From an uncultured Bizionia sp. (lineage in GTDB: Bacteria; Bacteroidota; Bacteroidia; Flavobacteriales; Flavobacteriaceae), in NCBI GenBank assembly GCA_947496215.1, contig CANMCF010000005.1, positions 162,041-226,040 on the forward strand: a stretch of DNA of 64,000 nucleotides. The letters run 5' to 3'. Every line of letters begins with the position of its first letter. The first letter of the stretch is position 1. The notes beneath the pieces were generated by a model. It searched no databases. It had not been told where the DNA came from and worked only from the letters and a program-made list of their open reading frames with translations. Below are positions 25,555-34,760 of this stretch, in pieces. The position numbers were made by a program, and so were the translations under genes.

Positions 25555-26535
25555 ATGGACTACGCGAAAAACATACTTGAAACCATTGGGAACACACCAT
25601 TGGTAAAACTAAATAAATTAACGGCAGAATTGCCGTGCTTGGTATTGTCAAAATATGAAACCTTCAATCCGGGGAATTCCGTGAAAGATCGCATGGCATT
25701 GCAAATGATCGAGGATGCAGAGGCAGACGGACGATTGAAACCAGGAGGGACAATTATAGAAGGTACTTCTGGAAATACAGGAATGGGTTTGGCTTTGGCA
25801 GCAATAATAAAAGGTTACAAGTGTATTTTCGTGATGGCAGATAAGCAATCCAAGGAAAAGGTGGATATCCTCAAGGCGGTTGGAGCAGAAGTTGTTGTAT
25901 GCCCTACGGCAGTGGAGCCAGACGACCCTCGTTCTTACTATTCCGTATCCAAGAGATTGGGGGAAGAGACACCCAATTCATGGTATGTGAACCAATACGA
26001 CAATCCAAGCAATGCCAAAGCACATTACAAAAGTACAGGGCCAGAGATTTGGAAACAAACAGAAGGTAAGATCACTCACTTTGTAGTTGGAGTGGGGACA
26101 GGAGGAACCATATCTGGAGTTGGAAAATATCTTAAAGAACAAAACCCAGATGTTAAAGTATGGGGGATAGACACCTATGGATCGGTATTCAAAAAGTATC
26201 ATGAAACAGGAGTTTTCGATGAAAATGAGATTTACCCATATGTCACTGAAGGAATTGGGGAAGACATATTGCCTAAAAATGTGGATTTCAGCATTATAGA
26301 TGGCTTTACGAAGGTCACAGACAAGGATGCATGTGTCTATACACAATTGCTGGCCAAAGAAGAAGGTATGTTTTTGGGTAATAGTGCTGGAGCAGCCGTA
26401 AAAGGTCTATTGCAACTTAAAGATCATTTCAAGAAAGATGATGTGGTGGTAGTGTTGTTTCATGATCACGGTAGTCGCTATGTGGGCAAGATGTTCAACG
26501 ACGATTGGATGCGAGAGAAAGGATATATAGAGTAA
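25555..26535 (+). CDS. PLP-dependent cystathionine beta-synthase-like / cysteine synthase family enzyme
   Basis: This is a 326-residue fold-type II PLP enzyme. The PLP lysine is in NPGNSVKDRMA (K44), the phosphate/asparagine loop is EGTSGNTGMGLA (69-80), and the second phosphate-binding loop is GVGTGGTISGVGKY. The end pattern VVLFHDHGSRYVGKMFND is closer to the catalytic core of cystathionine beta-synthase than to plain cysteine synthase, which lacks the long tail and this HDHGSRY block. No CBS regulatory domain follows. It condenses homocysteine with serine, or O-acetylserine with sulfide; the first is favoured but not proved. A bidirectional terminator follows 12 bases after the stop. Confidence 0.88.
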   Translation: MDYAKNILETIGNTPLVKLNKLTAELPCLVLSKYETFNPGNSVKDRMALQMIEDAEADGRLKPGGTIIEGTSGNTGMGLALAAIIKGYKCIFVMADKQSKEKVDILKAVGAEVVVCPTAVEPDDPRSYYSVSKRLGEETPNSWYVNQYDNPSNAKAHYKSTGPEIWKQTEGKITHFVVGVGTGGTISGVGKYLKEQNPDVKVWGIDTYGSVFKKYHETGVFDENEIYPYVTEGIGEDILPKNVDFSIIDGFTKVTDKDACVYTQLLAKEEGMFLGNSAGAAVKGLLQLKDHFKKDDVVVVLFHDHGSRYVGKMFNDDWMREKGYIE

Positions 26536-26547
26536 AAGAATTAAAAT

Positions 26548-26588
26548 AAAAAGAAGAGGTCAAACATCATGTTTGGCCTCTTCTTTTT
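26548..26588. terminator. Bidirectional intrinsic terminator between convergent genes
   Basis: The stem arms AAGAAGAGGTCAAACA and TGTTTGGCCTCTTCTT (with a G-T pair) are flanked by A and T runs on the two sides. It ends both the plus-strand PLP enzyme and the minus-strand thioredoxin-like gene. Confidence 0.88.
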
Positions 26589-26603
26589 GTGAGAAATGGA
26601 ATA

Positions 26604-27329
26604 TTATTGTTGTAAGGCTTTTTCAATGGAATTTTCTATGTGTTCACCTATTTGAGGAAAACCACCACTGGTTATGTCCGAATAGTTTCCGTTTTTGTCT
26701 ATGACTATGTTTGTTGGGTAACCACTAATTCCAAAATTAGTTGTCGTTTGTTCGGAATTGGCTACTACTGGATATTTCAAAGGATGTTTTTTTAAAAATG
26801 TATTGACTTCATCCTCCTTGTCGAATGTAATAGAAGCAAAGATGATATCTTCACTGTCCTTGTATTTGTTGTAGACTTCATTTAATTCCGGGATTTCCAT
26901 AATGCAAGGTTTGCAAGTTGTAAACCAAAAATTCAATACAACGATTTTTCCTTTTGTGCTCTCAGAAGAGATGATGTTTCCGTCGGTGTCCTTCATTTCA
27001 AATGTTGGAGCCTTGGTCCCAATGAGTTTTGAAGATTCTCCTTGCCCTTTCATCATTGTTTTCATCATTACTTTCTCTTCTTCGGAGGATTTCCTCAATT
27101 GCATGTACTGGTTGCCATTTTCATCCTTCTTGGGGTCTATCATCCAATCTCCCGAATTCATCAGGGTCATAAAAGACATCATATCGACCTTCTTGCCGTT
27201 TTCATCTTTTATTACAGTGTTTTCGTCAATCATTATTTGTTTTTCCATACCTATTCCTGGTTCCTGGGAGTATCCAGATTGAATGGTGCAAAACAATGTT
27301 ATCAGTGAGATGTAAATTAATCGTTTCAT
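26604..27329 (-). CDS. TlpA-like thiol:disulfide thioredoxin-family protein
   Basis: This is a 241-residue protein with a signal peptide (MKRLIYISLITLFCTIQSGYSQ). A polar region with GIGMEKQIMID-type sequence (about 25-100) precedes the AhpC/TSA-thioredoxin fold: PTFEMKDTDGNII, then the active site VLNFWFTTCKPCIMEIPEL (C-x2-C with Lys-Pro between), later SGYPTNIVIDKNG with the cis-proline. It should act as a periplasmic or surface reductant, as in TlpA/ResA; the partner is unknown. Gene order gives no hint of cytochrome maturation. It is convergent with the PLP enzyme across a bidirectional terminator. Confidence 0.9.
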   Translation of the reverse strand: MKRLIYISLITLFCTIQSGYSQEPGIGMEKQIMIDENTVIKDENGKKVDMMSFMTLMNSGDWMIDPKKDENGNQYMQLRKSSEEEKVMMKTMMKGQGESSKLIGTKAPTFEMKDTDGNIISSESTKGKIVVLNFWFTTCKPCIMEIPELNEVYNKYKDSEDIIFASITFDKEDEVNTFLKKHPLKYPVVANSEQTTTNFGISGYPTNIVIDKNGNYSDITSGGFPQIGEHIENSIEKALQQ

Positions 27330-27433
27330 TTTTTAGGTTTTATTGTTAATGCAAAAATGGCATATTGATCTCGCACAAATGGTTATTGCACAGTTGATGA
27401 GTGTTAACGATTGTTAATTTGGATGTAAGTTTG

Positions 27434-28708
27434 TTAGTGCGGTATCAAATCATATAATAGTTGCTGTACATATTTGGAGTAGTTGCCTACTGGGAATTTG
27501 TTCCTGTTTACCAATATGATGACATAAGCCTTGTATTGCTTGTTGTCTATAATAGGAGTGCTTAGCGTAACGTAAGTACTGAAACCTGCCAAACCACCAT
27601 CTTTGGAGTACCTGTCAAAGCTGGTGTCGTTATATGTTTTCATATCCCGATTGACTACCCAGGCCATAGCTTGTTTTGCATTGTAATGATTTCTTGAAAC
27701 CTTGCAAGTATCTGCCCAAACTTTGCCTCGAATAGCCAATAAGGTATCAATGTCCTTTCTGTTGAGGACTTTTCCTTCCCCAATCATGTTCTTTGAGAAT
27801 TTTTTCATATCTGCAATGGAGGAGTACAAGCCGCCAGCGGCAAGGTTCATAGGCCAATTAGGATTGTTGTAGCTGACTATACCTCCATTTTCAGAATAAG
27901 GAATAGCTCTTCTTTTCATTTGTATGGAGTCTAGAGTGATGCGTGTATCGTCCATATTCATTGGATTCAATAAAGAATCGACGACAACTTGTTCGTAGTA
28001 ATTGTAGTAATCTTTTGTATTTGGATAAGATTGATAACTCATGGTCAACCCAGCTACTCCAAAGCCTAAGTTGCTATAGACATTGCATTCGCTTCCTGGT
28101 TTGTAAAGCAATGTCGCTTCGTTCTTAAGGTAAGAAAAAGCATAGGTGTATGGGGTGCTATGTGTATTCGGTTGTATGGGGGAGTTGCGCTTTAAGCCAG
28201 AACTCATAGTTGTTAATTCTCCTATGGTTATGGTAACGTCGTTACCTTTAAAAGTATCAGGAAGCACAGGGTTGTCTTTTGGCAAATAGCCTTGGGCCGA
28301 AGCATTCATATGCATTCGTCCGGAATTTACTTGTTTGGCTATTAAGGTCGCTGTGAAAGTCTTGGTTACAGAGCCCAGCTGGAAAATGGTGTTCTTGTTA
28401 GGAAGCGGCATTTTGTTGTTGCTGAAAAAATATGACTTATCCACTAGAATGGAATCTTCTTCCTTTAAAAATGTAGCTATGGCGACCATACCGCTATCGC
28501 TTGATTTAAAATTTTGATCGATCAAGGGTTGAAACGTATTGGTTATGGAGTCAGTTAAGTCGCTTAAAGGGTAGGTGATGGGGAACTTTATGTTGTCTTT
28601 TGTTTTTTGAGAACAAGAATTGATGATAAGGAACAGTGATAGAATACCAATCATTATTGAATTGATTTTTAAAAAAGAGGCTTTTTTTTGAGTGCCGTGA
28701 TGTTTCAT
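27434..28708 (-). CDS. Serine hydrolase, beta-lactamase class C family, lipoprotein-like
   Basis: This is a 424-residue protein with an N-terminal segment ending LIINSC (C32; probable lipobox). The catalytic signature SVTK (S113-K116 in FQLGSVTKTFTA) and Y211-S-N213 (CNVYSNLGFG) are the first two class C/PBP motifs. The third motif is not the normal KTG but seems to be DGGLAG, as is common in bacterial esterase-like members of PF00144. It may be a penicillin-binding-protein-like carboxypeptidase or an esterase. It is the first gene of a minus-strand pair region, separated from the S41 peptidase gene by 267 bases. Confidence 0.85.
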   Translation of the reverse strand: MKHHGTQKKASFLKINSIMIGILSLFLIINSCSQKTKDNIKFPITYPLSDLTDSITNTFQPLIDQNFKSSDSGMVAIATFLKEEDSILVDKSYFFSNNKMPLPNKNTIFQLGSVTKTFTATLIAKQVNSGRMHMNASAQGYLPKDNPVLPDTFKGNDVTITIGELTTMSSGLKRNSPIQPNTHSTPYTYAFSYLKNEATLLYKPGSECNVYSNLGFGVAGLTMSYQSYPNTKDYYNYYEQVVVDSLLNPMNMDDTRITLDSIQMKRRAIPYSENGGIVSYNNPNWPMNLAAGGLYSSIADMKKFSKNMIGEGKVLNRKDIDTLLAIRGKVWADTCKVSRNHYNAKQAMAWVVNRDMKTYNDTSFDRYSKDGGLAGFSTYVTLSTPIIDNKQYKAYVIILVNRNKFPVGNYSKYVQQLLYDLIPH

Positions 28709-28975
28709 GATGTTGAATGCTTTTGAGTTTTACATTAGAAAGCTGATTGATGAAGTTGTAGAGTCAATAGAGGTCTTGAAGTGATGGTTTTATGATTTGA
28801 TCCAGAGCAAAATTAAAACATTTTCCTATAGGTCAAATACGTAGAATTACGTGTTTTACCTTATGTAATCTCGGTAACTGCTAAAGAACAGGTGAAGAAT
28901 GTATATTTATGACACAATTATGGGAATACTCTGTATTAGAGATAAGATGGTCAAACGGTCAGTATAGAAATGTGC
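28709..28975. other. Intergenic region with an ACGTA-GAAT-TACGT palindrome
   Basis: This 267-base non-coding stretch between two minus-strand genes holds the inverted repeat ACGTA (28839-28843) and TACGT (28848-28852) with four bases between, about 130 bases upstream of the serine hydrolase start. It is a possible operator. I see no RNA gene. Confidence 0.4.
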
Positions 28976-30208
28976 TCATTGCTTTACGAAGCATTCCTTT
29001 AAGATGGATATGCCTTTTTTTAGAATATGATCTTCATCCACAGTAGTCGCCTTTACATTGTATTCAGGAATAAAGTCCTCTCTAGGAGTACTGTTGAGGT
29101 GATACATTTTTTCACCAGATAACTGGTAGCCGTATTTTCTGTTTTTAAATGAATAACCATACATGCTCCCTTTAAGCTTTGCCATTTCCGTACCTACGAT
29201 TTTCGCTCGCTTCATAGCATCAAAGCCAATGGTCAGTCCTTCTCCCATGCTGCCAGTCCATCGGTTAGCAAGAACTACCAAGGGTTTATTGTAAATGTCC
29301 CCCCTAGGACTAACTAGTGCTATCGAAGAGCTTTCCACTAGTGGTTGATCGGAAAAGTTCTGATAGGTCCAATGTTTTTGATATGGGGTGGTTTTATTGA
29401 TGAAGCGTCCCATGATCCCCCTAGCTACGTAAGTATTTCCACCACTTATTGTATTGCGTAGATCCAAGATGAGTCCATCGGTATTCATTACGGTTTTAAG
29501 AGCAGAATCGAATTGTGAAATGAGTTTGTTTTTACCAAGAGCATCATTAATTCTTATTACACCTATGTTGTCGATCTTATGAACTGACACAAAACCAACA
29601 TCTTCTTTGTACTTTATGTTATCTAGGTTAATCGACACTTGTTTGCCATTGCTCAATTTCAAGTCTAAATTACGTGGTTCGCTATAGCGTCCAGCCAATA
29701 TTTTATTCCCAATCCAACTACGTACATCGTCACGTGTTTTGTCATTACAGCTTGTAGGGAAGGAATCAATCATTTGATTGAAAGCAATACCGTTGAAACT
29801 TAAGATTTCGGCTCCAATTATATTATGGGGCATTTTGGAAGCAATCTGACTTTTCCATACTTGAGTGATGAGGGTCACATTACTTTTCGTTTTGGAAAAT
29901 ATTGGGGAGTGGAGACGATAGGACTTTTTATTATGTGAAGTGAGTGTTAGATGGCTGTCATAAAACTCATCCAACAAATATTCAAAATACAAAAGCACAT
30001 CATCTTTACTCTTCAATGCTTTTATTTTGGCTGTATAAGTTTTTTTAATGCAGTCCATATCTACATGTTTGTCGTTAAGGTAGATGTAATTATAACTCAG
30101 ATTATTGTATATGTCATTGAAATCTTCGGTAACCTTGCTTTTGGATTGCCCATAAGATACAAGGGTAAAACATATGATAAGAAAGAAAGAGGTAAATGAT
30201 TTGTTCAT
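28976..30208 (-). CDS. S41 family (C-terminal processing) peptidase
   Basis: This is a 410-residue secreted protein with a signal peptide (SFFLIICFTLVSYGQ). A helical lead is followed by a weak PDZ-like part and the S41 catalytic domain: DGLILDLRNTISGGNTYVAR (about 244-263), then ANRWTGSMGEGLTIGFDAMK, in which S320 and E323 are the likely catalytic-region residues, and AKIVGTEMAKLKGSM. Members cleave C-terminal peptide tails or serve as tricorn-like peptidases. It probably acts in the periplasm or outside the cell. It is divergent from the DUF2851 gene with 209 bases between starts. Confidence 0.85.
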   Translation of the reverse strand: MNKSFTSFFLIICFTLVSYGQSKSKVTEDFNDIYNNLSYNYIYLNDKHVDMDCIKKTYTAKIKALKSKDDVLLYFEYLLDEFYDSHLTLTSHNKKSYRLHSPIFSKTKSNVTLITQVWKSQIASKMPHNIIGAEILSFNGIAFNQMIDSFPTSCNDKTRDDVRSWIGNKILAGRYSEPRNLDLKLSNGKQVSINLDNIKYKEDVGFVSVHKIDNIGVIRINDALGKNKLISQFDSALKTVMNTDGLILDLRNTISGGNTYVARGIMGRFINKTTPYQKHWTYQNFSDQPLVESSSIALVSPRGDIYNKPLVVLANRWTGSMGEGLTIGFDAMKRAKIVGTEMAKLKGSMYGYSFKNRKYGYQLSGEKMYHLNSTPREDFIPEYNVKATTVDEDHILKKGISILKECFVKQ

Positions 30209-30417
30209 GGTTTCATTTTGTTACTTTAATATAGAGAAGGCTTTTGAGACAATGTTACAGGTAAAAATAAAGATTTAATTCATAATGTTTTTTACTAGAA
30301 TGTGGATGTCTTTTTTTTAAGGATGATTTTTTATTCGTTTTAGATTGAAGATTACGTCCTTTTTTATCACAAAAAAAATTACATTAGAAGATTATAAATA
30401 AAATTGTAATTTCATCC

Positions 30418-31695
30418 ATGCAAGAAGATTTTCTCCATTATCTCTGGAAACATAAAAAAATAGAACTACTTAATTTAAAGACAGTAGAAGAAGAGGTAGT
30501 TGAATTGATTAATGTTGGAGAACATAATCATAATGGAGGTCCCGACTTTTTTAATGCACGTTTGAAAATTGGAGGACAGGATTGGGCTGGAAATGTAGAG
30601 ATCCATGTTAAGTCCAGTGATTGGTTTTTACATAACCATGAAATGGATAGTAATTATGACAATGTGATCTTGCATGTGGTTTGGGAATATGATGCAGAAG
30701 TATATAGAAAGGACAATAGTGCAATGGCCACTTTGGAACTGGGTAAGTATGTAAACAAAGAGGCGTTGGAAAATTATCGAAAACTATTTGATAAAACGAA
30801 AAAATGGATTAATTGCGAAAATGATTTTGAGGCGATTGAACATTTTACAATGAACAATTGGATGGAACGTTTGTACTTTGAACGTCTAGAACGAAAATCT
30901 AAAAACATAGAAGATGCCTTAAAGAAATCTAAAAACGATTGGGAAGCGGTCTTCTTCAAATTATTGGCTAAAAACTTTGGTCTCAAGGTTAATGGCGATG
31001 CTTTTTTTAGCATTGCAAATTCATTTGATTTTTCGATAGTGAGAAAGCAGCAATCCAAGTTGTTGAGTTTGGAGGCCTTGTTTTTTGGGCAGGCCAATGT
31101 TTTGGAGCAAGACATGCAGGAACCATACTATTTGGAACTTCAAAAGGAGTATGGGTTTTTAAAGCAAAAGTTTGGAATAACCAACATAGGGGTAATGCCT
31201 TTACAGTTTTTTAGGTTGAGACCAGCCAATTTTCCCACGATCCGATTGTCACAATTGGCCAACCTATATCATTTGCACCAAAATGTGTTTTCAAAAGTAA
31301 TAAAGGCGAAGACAAAAGAAGAAATCTATGATGTATTTGCTGTGACGACTTCTGGGTTTTGGGACAATCATTACACTTTCGGAAAGGCATCCAGAGCAAC
31401 GAAAAAGCGAATGACAAAAATGTTTGTGGATTTACTGATAATAAACACTATCGTTCCATTGAAGTTCAGCTATGCAAGATATCAAGGGAAACAGATAGAA
31501 GACGATGTCATAAACCTCATTCAACAAATGGCGCCGGAAAAGAATGGCATTGTCGATGCGTTTAATGCTTTGAAACCAATTTCAAAGACGGCCTTGCAGT
31601 CTCAGGCCTTGATACAACTTAAAACAGAATATTGTGATAAGAACAAGTGTTTGCACTGTGCCATTGGCAGCGAAATTCTAATGCAACGCAATTGA
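30418..31695 (+). CDS. DUF2851 family protein
   Basis: This is a 425-residue cytoplasmic protein, conserved in Bacteroidota and annotated as DUF2851. Recognised marks are MQEDFLHYLWKHKKIE at the N-terminus, GEHNHNGGPDFFNARLKIGG, WAGNVEIHVKSSDWFLHNH, and DNVILHVVWEYDAEV. The invariant His/Asp/Glu residues in these blocks resemble a nuclease-type metal site (GPDF...VEIHVKSSDW), which is my inference. The C-terminal region has HCAIGSEIL with spaced cysteines (CDKNKCLHC). Function is unproven. Distance to the next gene is 90 bases. Confidence 0.87.
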   Translation: MQEDFLHYLWKHKKIELLNLKTVEEEVVELINVGEHNHNGGPDFFNARLKIGGQDWAGNVEIHVKSSDWFLHNHEMDSNYDNVILHVVWEYDAEVYRKDNSAMATLELGKYVNKEALENYRKLFDKTKKWINCENDFEAIEHFTMNNWMERLYFERLERKSKNIEDALKKSKNDWEAVFFKLLAKNFGLKVNGDAFFSIANSFDFSIVRKQQSKLLSLEALFFGQANVLEQDMQEPYYLELQKEYGFLKQKFGITNIGVMPLQFFRLRPANFPTIRLSQLANLYHLHQNVFSKVIKAKTKEEIYDVFAVTTSGFWDNHYTFGKASRATKKRMTKMFVDLLIINTIVPLKFSYARYQGKQIEDDVINLIQQMAPEKNGIVDAFNALKPISKTALQSQALIQLKTEYCDKNKCLHCAIGSEILMQRN

Positions 31696-31785
31696 GTGTT
31701 TTTCATACTCATTGAAAATGGCCTGATTTTAGCGAGAAAACAACATTTGGACTTAACACATACTTTTTTTATTTAACTTGCAACT

Positions 31786-32013
31786 ATGAAAATAATCTAC
31801 AAACCTTTATTGTATTTTCAAAAGCATGGATATCATGTTTGCCAGCGAATTGCAGATCGATTGGGTATTAGGGCAAAAGTGGTGAGAACCTCTTTTATGT
31901 ATCTAACCTTTGTGACGGTAGGATTTGGCTTTGCGTTGTATTTGTTTTTAGCTTTTTGGATGCGTATCAAAGATATGTTGTACACCAAGAGATCATCAGT
32001 TTTCGATTTATGA
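31786..32013 (+). CDS. PspC domain-like small protein
   Basis: This is a 75-residue protein with the PspC signature: a helical lead (YHVCQRIADRLGIRAKVVRT) followed by one membrane helix (LTFVTVGFGFALYLFLAFWM). PspC-type proteins take part in envelope stress responses, and in Bacteroidota often pair with other membrane proteins. Its stop codon overlaps the K+ channel start (ATGA), so the two are probably co-translated. Confidence 0.8.
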   Translation: MKIIYKPLLYFQKHGYHVCQRIADRLGIRAKVVRTSFMYLTFVTVGFGFALYLFLAFWMRIKDMLYTKRSSVFDL

Positions 32014-33032
32014 GCAATCGTTTAATTCAACTTTTCAGAACTAGAATATACAAGGCAATAATGCTATTGGTGGTATTGATGTTTGTAGGTGTGATAGGAT
32101 TTAAGTTGCTACCTGGGTATTCTCTGGTAGACGCCTTGTACATGACTGTGATAACCATTACCACGGTTGGCTTTGGAGAAGTAGCTCCTTTGGATGACAA
32201 TGCCAAGGTATTTACGATATTTTTAATACTGGCGAGTGTATTTATAGTTGGTTATGCGTTGACGGTAATAACAGAGTACATTTTGAGTAGCAACAATATT
32301 GAGGAATTAAAACAAAAGAAGATGAAAAAGAAAATAAACAACCTTTCCAACCATATCATCATTTGTGGATATGGTCGTAATGGGAAACAAGCTGCGAAAA
32401 AGTTATTGGCCCATGAAAAACCTTTTGTGATTATTGAGAAGAATAAAGAGATCATCGAAAAATTTCAACGCGAACATCTTGCTTTTGTATATGGCAATGC
32501 CAATGAAGATGAAGTGCTGTTGGAAGCGGGGGTGGATAGGGCAAGTACATTGATTTCAGCATTGCCAAACGATGCGGATAATCTGTTCATCGTACTTTCT
32601 GCAAGACAGATAAACAAAGGAATGAGAATTATTAGTCGTGCTTCTCAAGAAACATCTTATAAGAAGCTAAAACTGGCCGGTGCCAACAATGTAATCTTGC
32701 CAGATAGAATAGGAGGAGATCATATGGCATCTTTGGTTGTTGTTCCGGATTTAATAGAATTCATAGACAATTTATCCATAGTAGGAGAGGACAACATAAA
32801 CATAGAAGAAGTCGGTGTGAACAAATTGTACAATACATCGAGCATACGTACAATAAAAGACCTCGATCTAAGAAATAAGACAGGGTGTACGGTCATTGGG
32901 TTCAAAGGGAGCGACGGGGAGTACATCGTGAATCCGGAAGCAGAATTGAAACTGGTTCCCAACTCTAAAGTCATAGTTTTGGGGCGACCAGAACAGATAC
33001 AAAAACTAAATTCCATTTACAATCTGGATTGA
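32010..33032 (+). CDS. Potassium channel with RCK/TrkA-N regulatory domain
   Basis: This is a 340-residue protein. Two transmembrane helices flank the pore helix, and the selectivity filter is ITTVGFGEVAP (T52-V-G-F-G56). It is followed by an RCK domain with the Rossmann motif IIICGYGRNGKQAA (G120-x-G-R-x-G125), then a TrkA-C-like end. The filter sequence TVGFG is common in prokaryotic K+ channels. ATG at 32010 overlaps the PspC stop; an upstream in-frame ATG (31956) would overlap that gene by 58 bases and add an unrelated lead, so I reject it. It probably forms a tetramer gated by ligand binding to the RCK ring. Confidence 0.9.
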   Translation: MSNRLIQLFRTRIYKAIMLLVVLMFVGVIGFKLLPGYSLVDALYMTVITITTVGFGEVAPLDDNAKVFTIFLILASVFIVGYALTVITEYILSSNNIEELKQKKMKKKINNLSNHIIICGYGRNGKQAAKKLLAHEKPFVIIEKNKEIIEKFQREHLAFVYGNANEDEVLLEAGVDRASTLISALPNDADNLFIVLSARQINKGMRIISRASQETSYKKLKLAGANNVILPDRIGGDHMASLVVVPDLIEFIDNLSIVGEDNINIEEVGVNKLYNTSSIRTIKDLDLRNKTGCTVIGFKGSDGEYIVNPEAELKLVPNSKVIVLGRPEQIQKLNSIYNLD

Positions 33033-33040
33033 GTTTCTTT

Positions 33041-33078
33041 TTCAAATTAATAATTTAGGAATTTATAGTTAATTTGAA
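33041..33078. terminator. Weak inverted repeat after the K+ channel gene
   Basis: TTCAAATTAA (33041-33050) pairs perfectly with TTAATTTGAA (33069-33078) around an 18-base loop. It is AT-only apart from one C/G pair, with no T-run after it, so termination is uncertain. Confidence 0.35.
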
Positions 33079-33155
33079 GATATACTTTTAAAAAGTCAGC
33101 ATTTTTTTGCATCTTGCTGGTCTTAAATTAAAAAATTAACTAACGATAATAGATT

Positions 33156-34748
33156 ATGAAGAAATATCTTCTTTCAATTTTTACCTTAATATTACCATTT
33201 TTAACCTTTGGACAAGAAGTTGCCGAAAAAGGATTGGATCAACGTATAGATGAAGGTTTTAAACCTATTTCGGATACTGTTTCAAAGATTGTTTTCTTTG
33301 AGATTGGAGGTATACCATTCGTACTCATACTATTGGTTGGTAGTGCATTGTTCTTTACCATTTATTTTGGTTTTGTAAACATTAGACGCTTTCCAACGGC
33401 AATAAACGTAGTTAGGGGTAAGTATGACTCCATAGACAACCATGGTGTTGAAAAGACAGAATTGCCTATAGATGGAGATATTCCTGATACGATAAGAGAT
33501 GAAAGCGAAGAAGGAGAGGTAACTCACTTTCAGGCATTGGCAACGGCTGTTTCCGGTACAGTAGGAAATGGGAATATTGCAGGTGTCGCATTGGCTATAG
33601 CATTAGGTGGGCCTGGAGCAACGTTTTGGATGATCGTATGTGGATTGCTGGGGATGTCTTCTAAGTTTGTGGAGTGTACGTTGGGGGTACAATATAGAGA
33701 TGTAGGAGAAGATGGGACAGTATATGGAGGACCTATGTATTACATAAGCAAAGGTCTTAAGGAAAAAGGGTTTGCCATGTTAGGAAAGATAGCAGCGGTT
33801 TTCTTTGCAATCTTTTGTATTGGAGGATCCTTTGGAGGAGGTAATGCTGCTCAATCAAATCAAGCAACCATTGTATTGAAAGATTTGATGGGGCTTACAG
33901 ATGCTGGAGCTGGATTCTGGATTGGAGTAGTATTGGCCTTGTTAGTGGGAATTATCATTATAGGAGGGATTAAAAGGATTGCTTCTGTTACAGAGAAAGT
34001 GGTGCCATTTATGGCGGTAATGTACTTGATTGCTTGCCTCTACATCATATTGAGTAATTTCTCTTTAATTGACGATGCAATAGGTCTAATATTAAAAGAA
34101 GCATTCAATCCAACTGCGATAGGAGTTGGTAGCGTTATAGGAGTATTGTTGGTCGGATTTAAAAGGGCGGCATTCTCAAATGAGGCAGGAGCTGGTTCAG
34201 CTTCCATAGCTCACTCCGCAGTAAAAACTAAATATTCTGCTTCTGAGGGGCTTGTGGCCTTGTTGGAACCGTTTATCGATACAGTTGTAATTTGTACGAT
34301 GACTGCTTTGGTGATCATCATATTCAACTTCGGTGGAGCATTCGAATACGGAGGAGAAGGTTCTGTGATGATAGATGGTGTGGCTTATGAGGGAGCAGGA
34401 ATTACATCTAAGGCTTTTGCTCAGTATATTCCTTATTCTGATGTATTCTTGACGATAGCCGTGGTATTGTTTGCAGTATCTACAATGATTTCTTGGTCTT
34501 ACTATGGATTGCAATCATGGAAGTTCTTGTTTGGAAGAGGCAAGACTGCGGATTTAACGTATAAGTTTTTATTCTTGACATTCGTCATCATAGGAGCAGC
34601 AGCAAGTATGGGATCCATATGGGCATTCTCCGATGCGATGATCTTTGCTATGGTGTTCCCTAATATGGTAGGGTTGTTCTTCTTGTTTCCTGTAGTTAAA
34701 CAGCAATTGAAAAGATACCTTGATGCCATAAAGACAATAAAGGAGTAA
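33156..34748 (+). CDS. Sodium:alanine symporter, AGCS family
   Basis: This is a 530-residue transporter with about 11 membrane segments. The family blocks are GTVGNGNIAGVALAIALGGP, then PGATFWMIVCGLLGMSSKF, and GNAAQSNQATIVL, and AAFSNEAGAGSASIAHSA, which together are diagnostic of the AGCS (alanine/glycine:cation) family. It imports an amino acid with Na+. An unusual point is the N-terminal signal-peptide-like sequence (LLSIFTLILPFLTFGQEVAE) before the first family segment. The stop is 21 bases before a terminator hairpin that lies in the next coding region. Confidence 0.92.
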   Translation: MKKYLLSIFTLILPFLTFGQEVAEKGLDQRIDEGFKPISDTVSKIVFFEIGGIPFVLILLVGSALFFTIYFGFVNIRRFPTAINVVRGKYDSIDNHGVEKTELPIDGDIPDTIRDESEEGEVTHFQALATAVSGTVGNGNIAGVALAIALGGPGATFWMIVCGLLGMSSKFVECTLGVQYRDVGEDGTVYGGPMYYISKGLKEKGFAMLGKIAAVFFAIFCIGGSFGGGNAAQSNQATIVLKDLMGLTDAGAGFWIGVVLALLVGIIIIGGIKRIASVTEKVVPFMAVMYLIACLYIILSNFSLIDDAIGLILKEAFNPTAIGVGSVIGVLLVGFKRAAFSNEAGAGSASIAHSAVKTKYSASEGLVALLEPFIDTVVICTMTALVIIIFNFGGAFEYGGEGSVMIDGVAYEGAGITSKAFAQYIPYSDVFLTIAVVLFAVSTMISWSYYGLQSWKFLFGRGKTADLTYKFLFLTFVIIGAAASMGSIWAFSDAMIFAMVFPNMVGLFFLFPVVKQQLKRYLDAIKTIKE

Positions 34749-34760
34749 CAAATAAAATAT

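Noticed and set aside
31956..32009. Upstream start for the K+ channel
   Set aside because: It would overlap the PspC-like gene by 58 bases and add an unrelated lead; ATG 32010 overlaps the stop in the common ATGA form.
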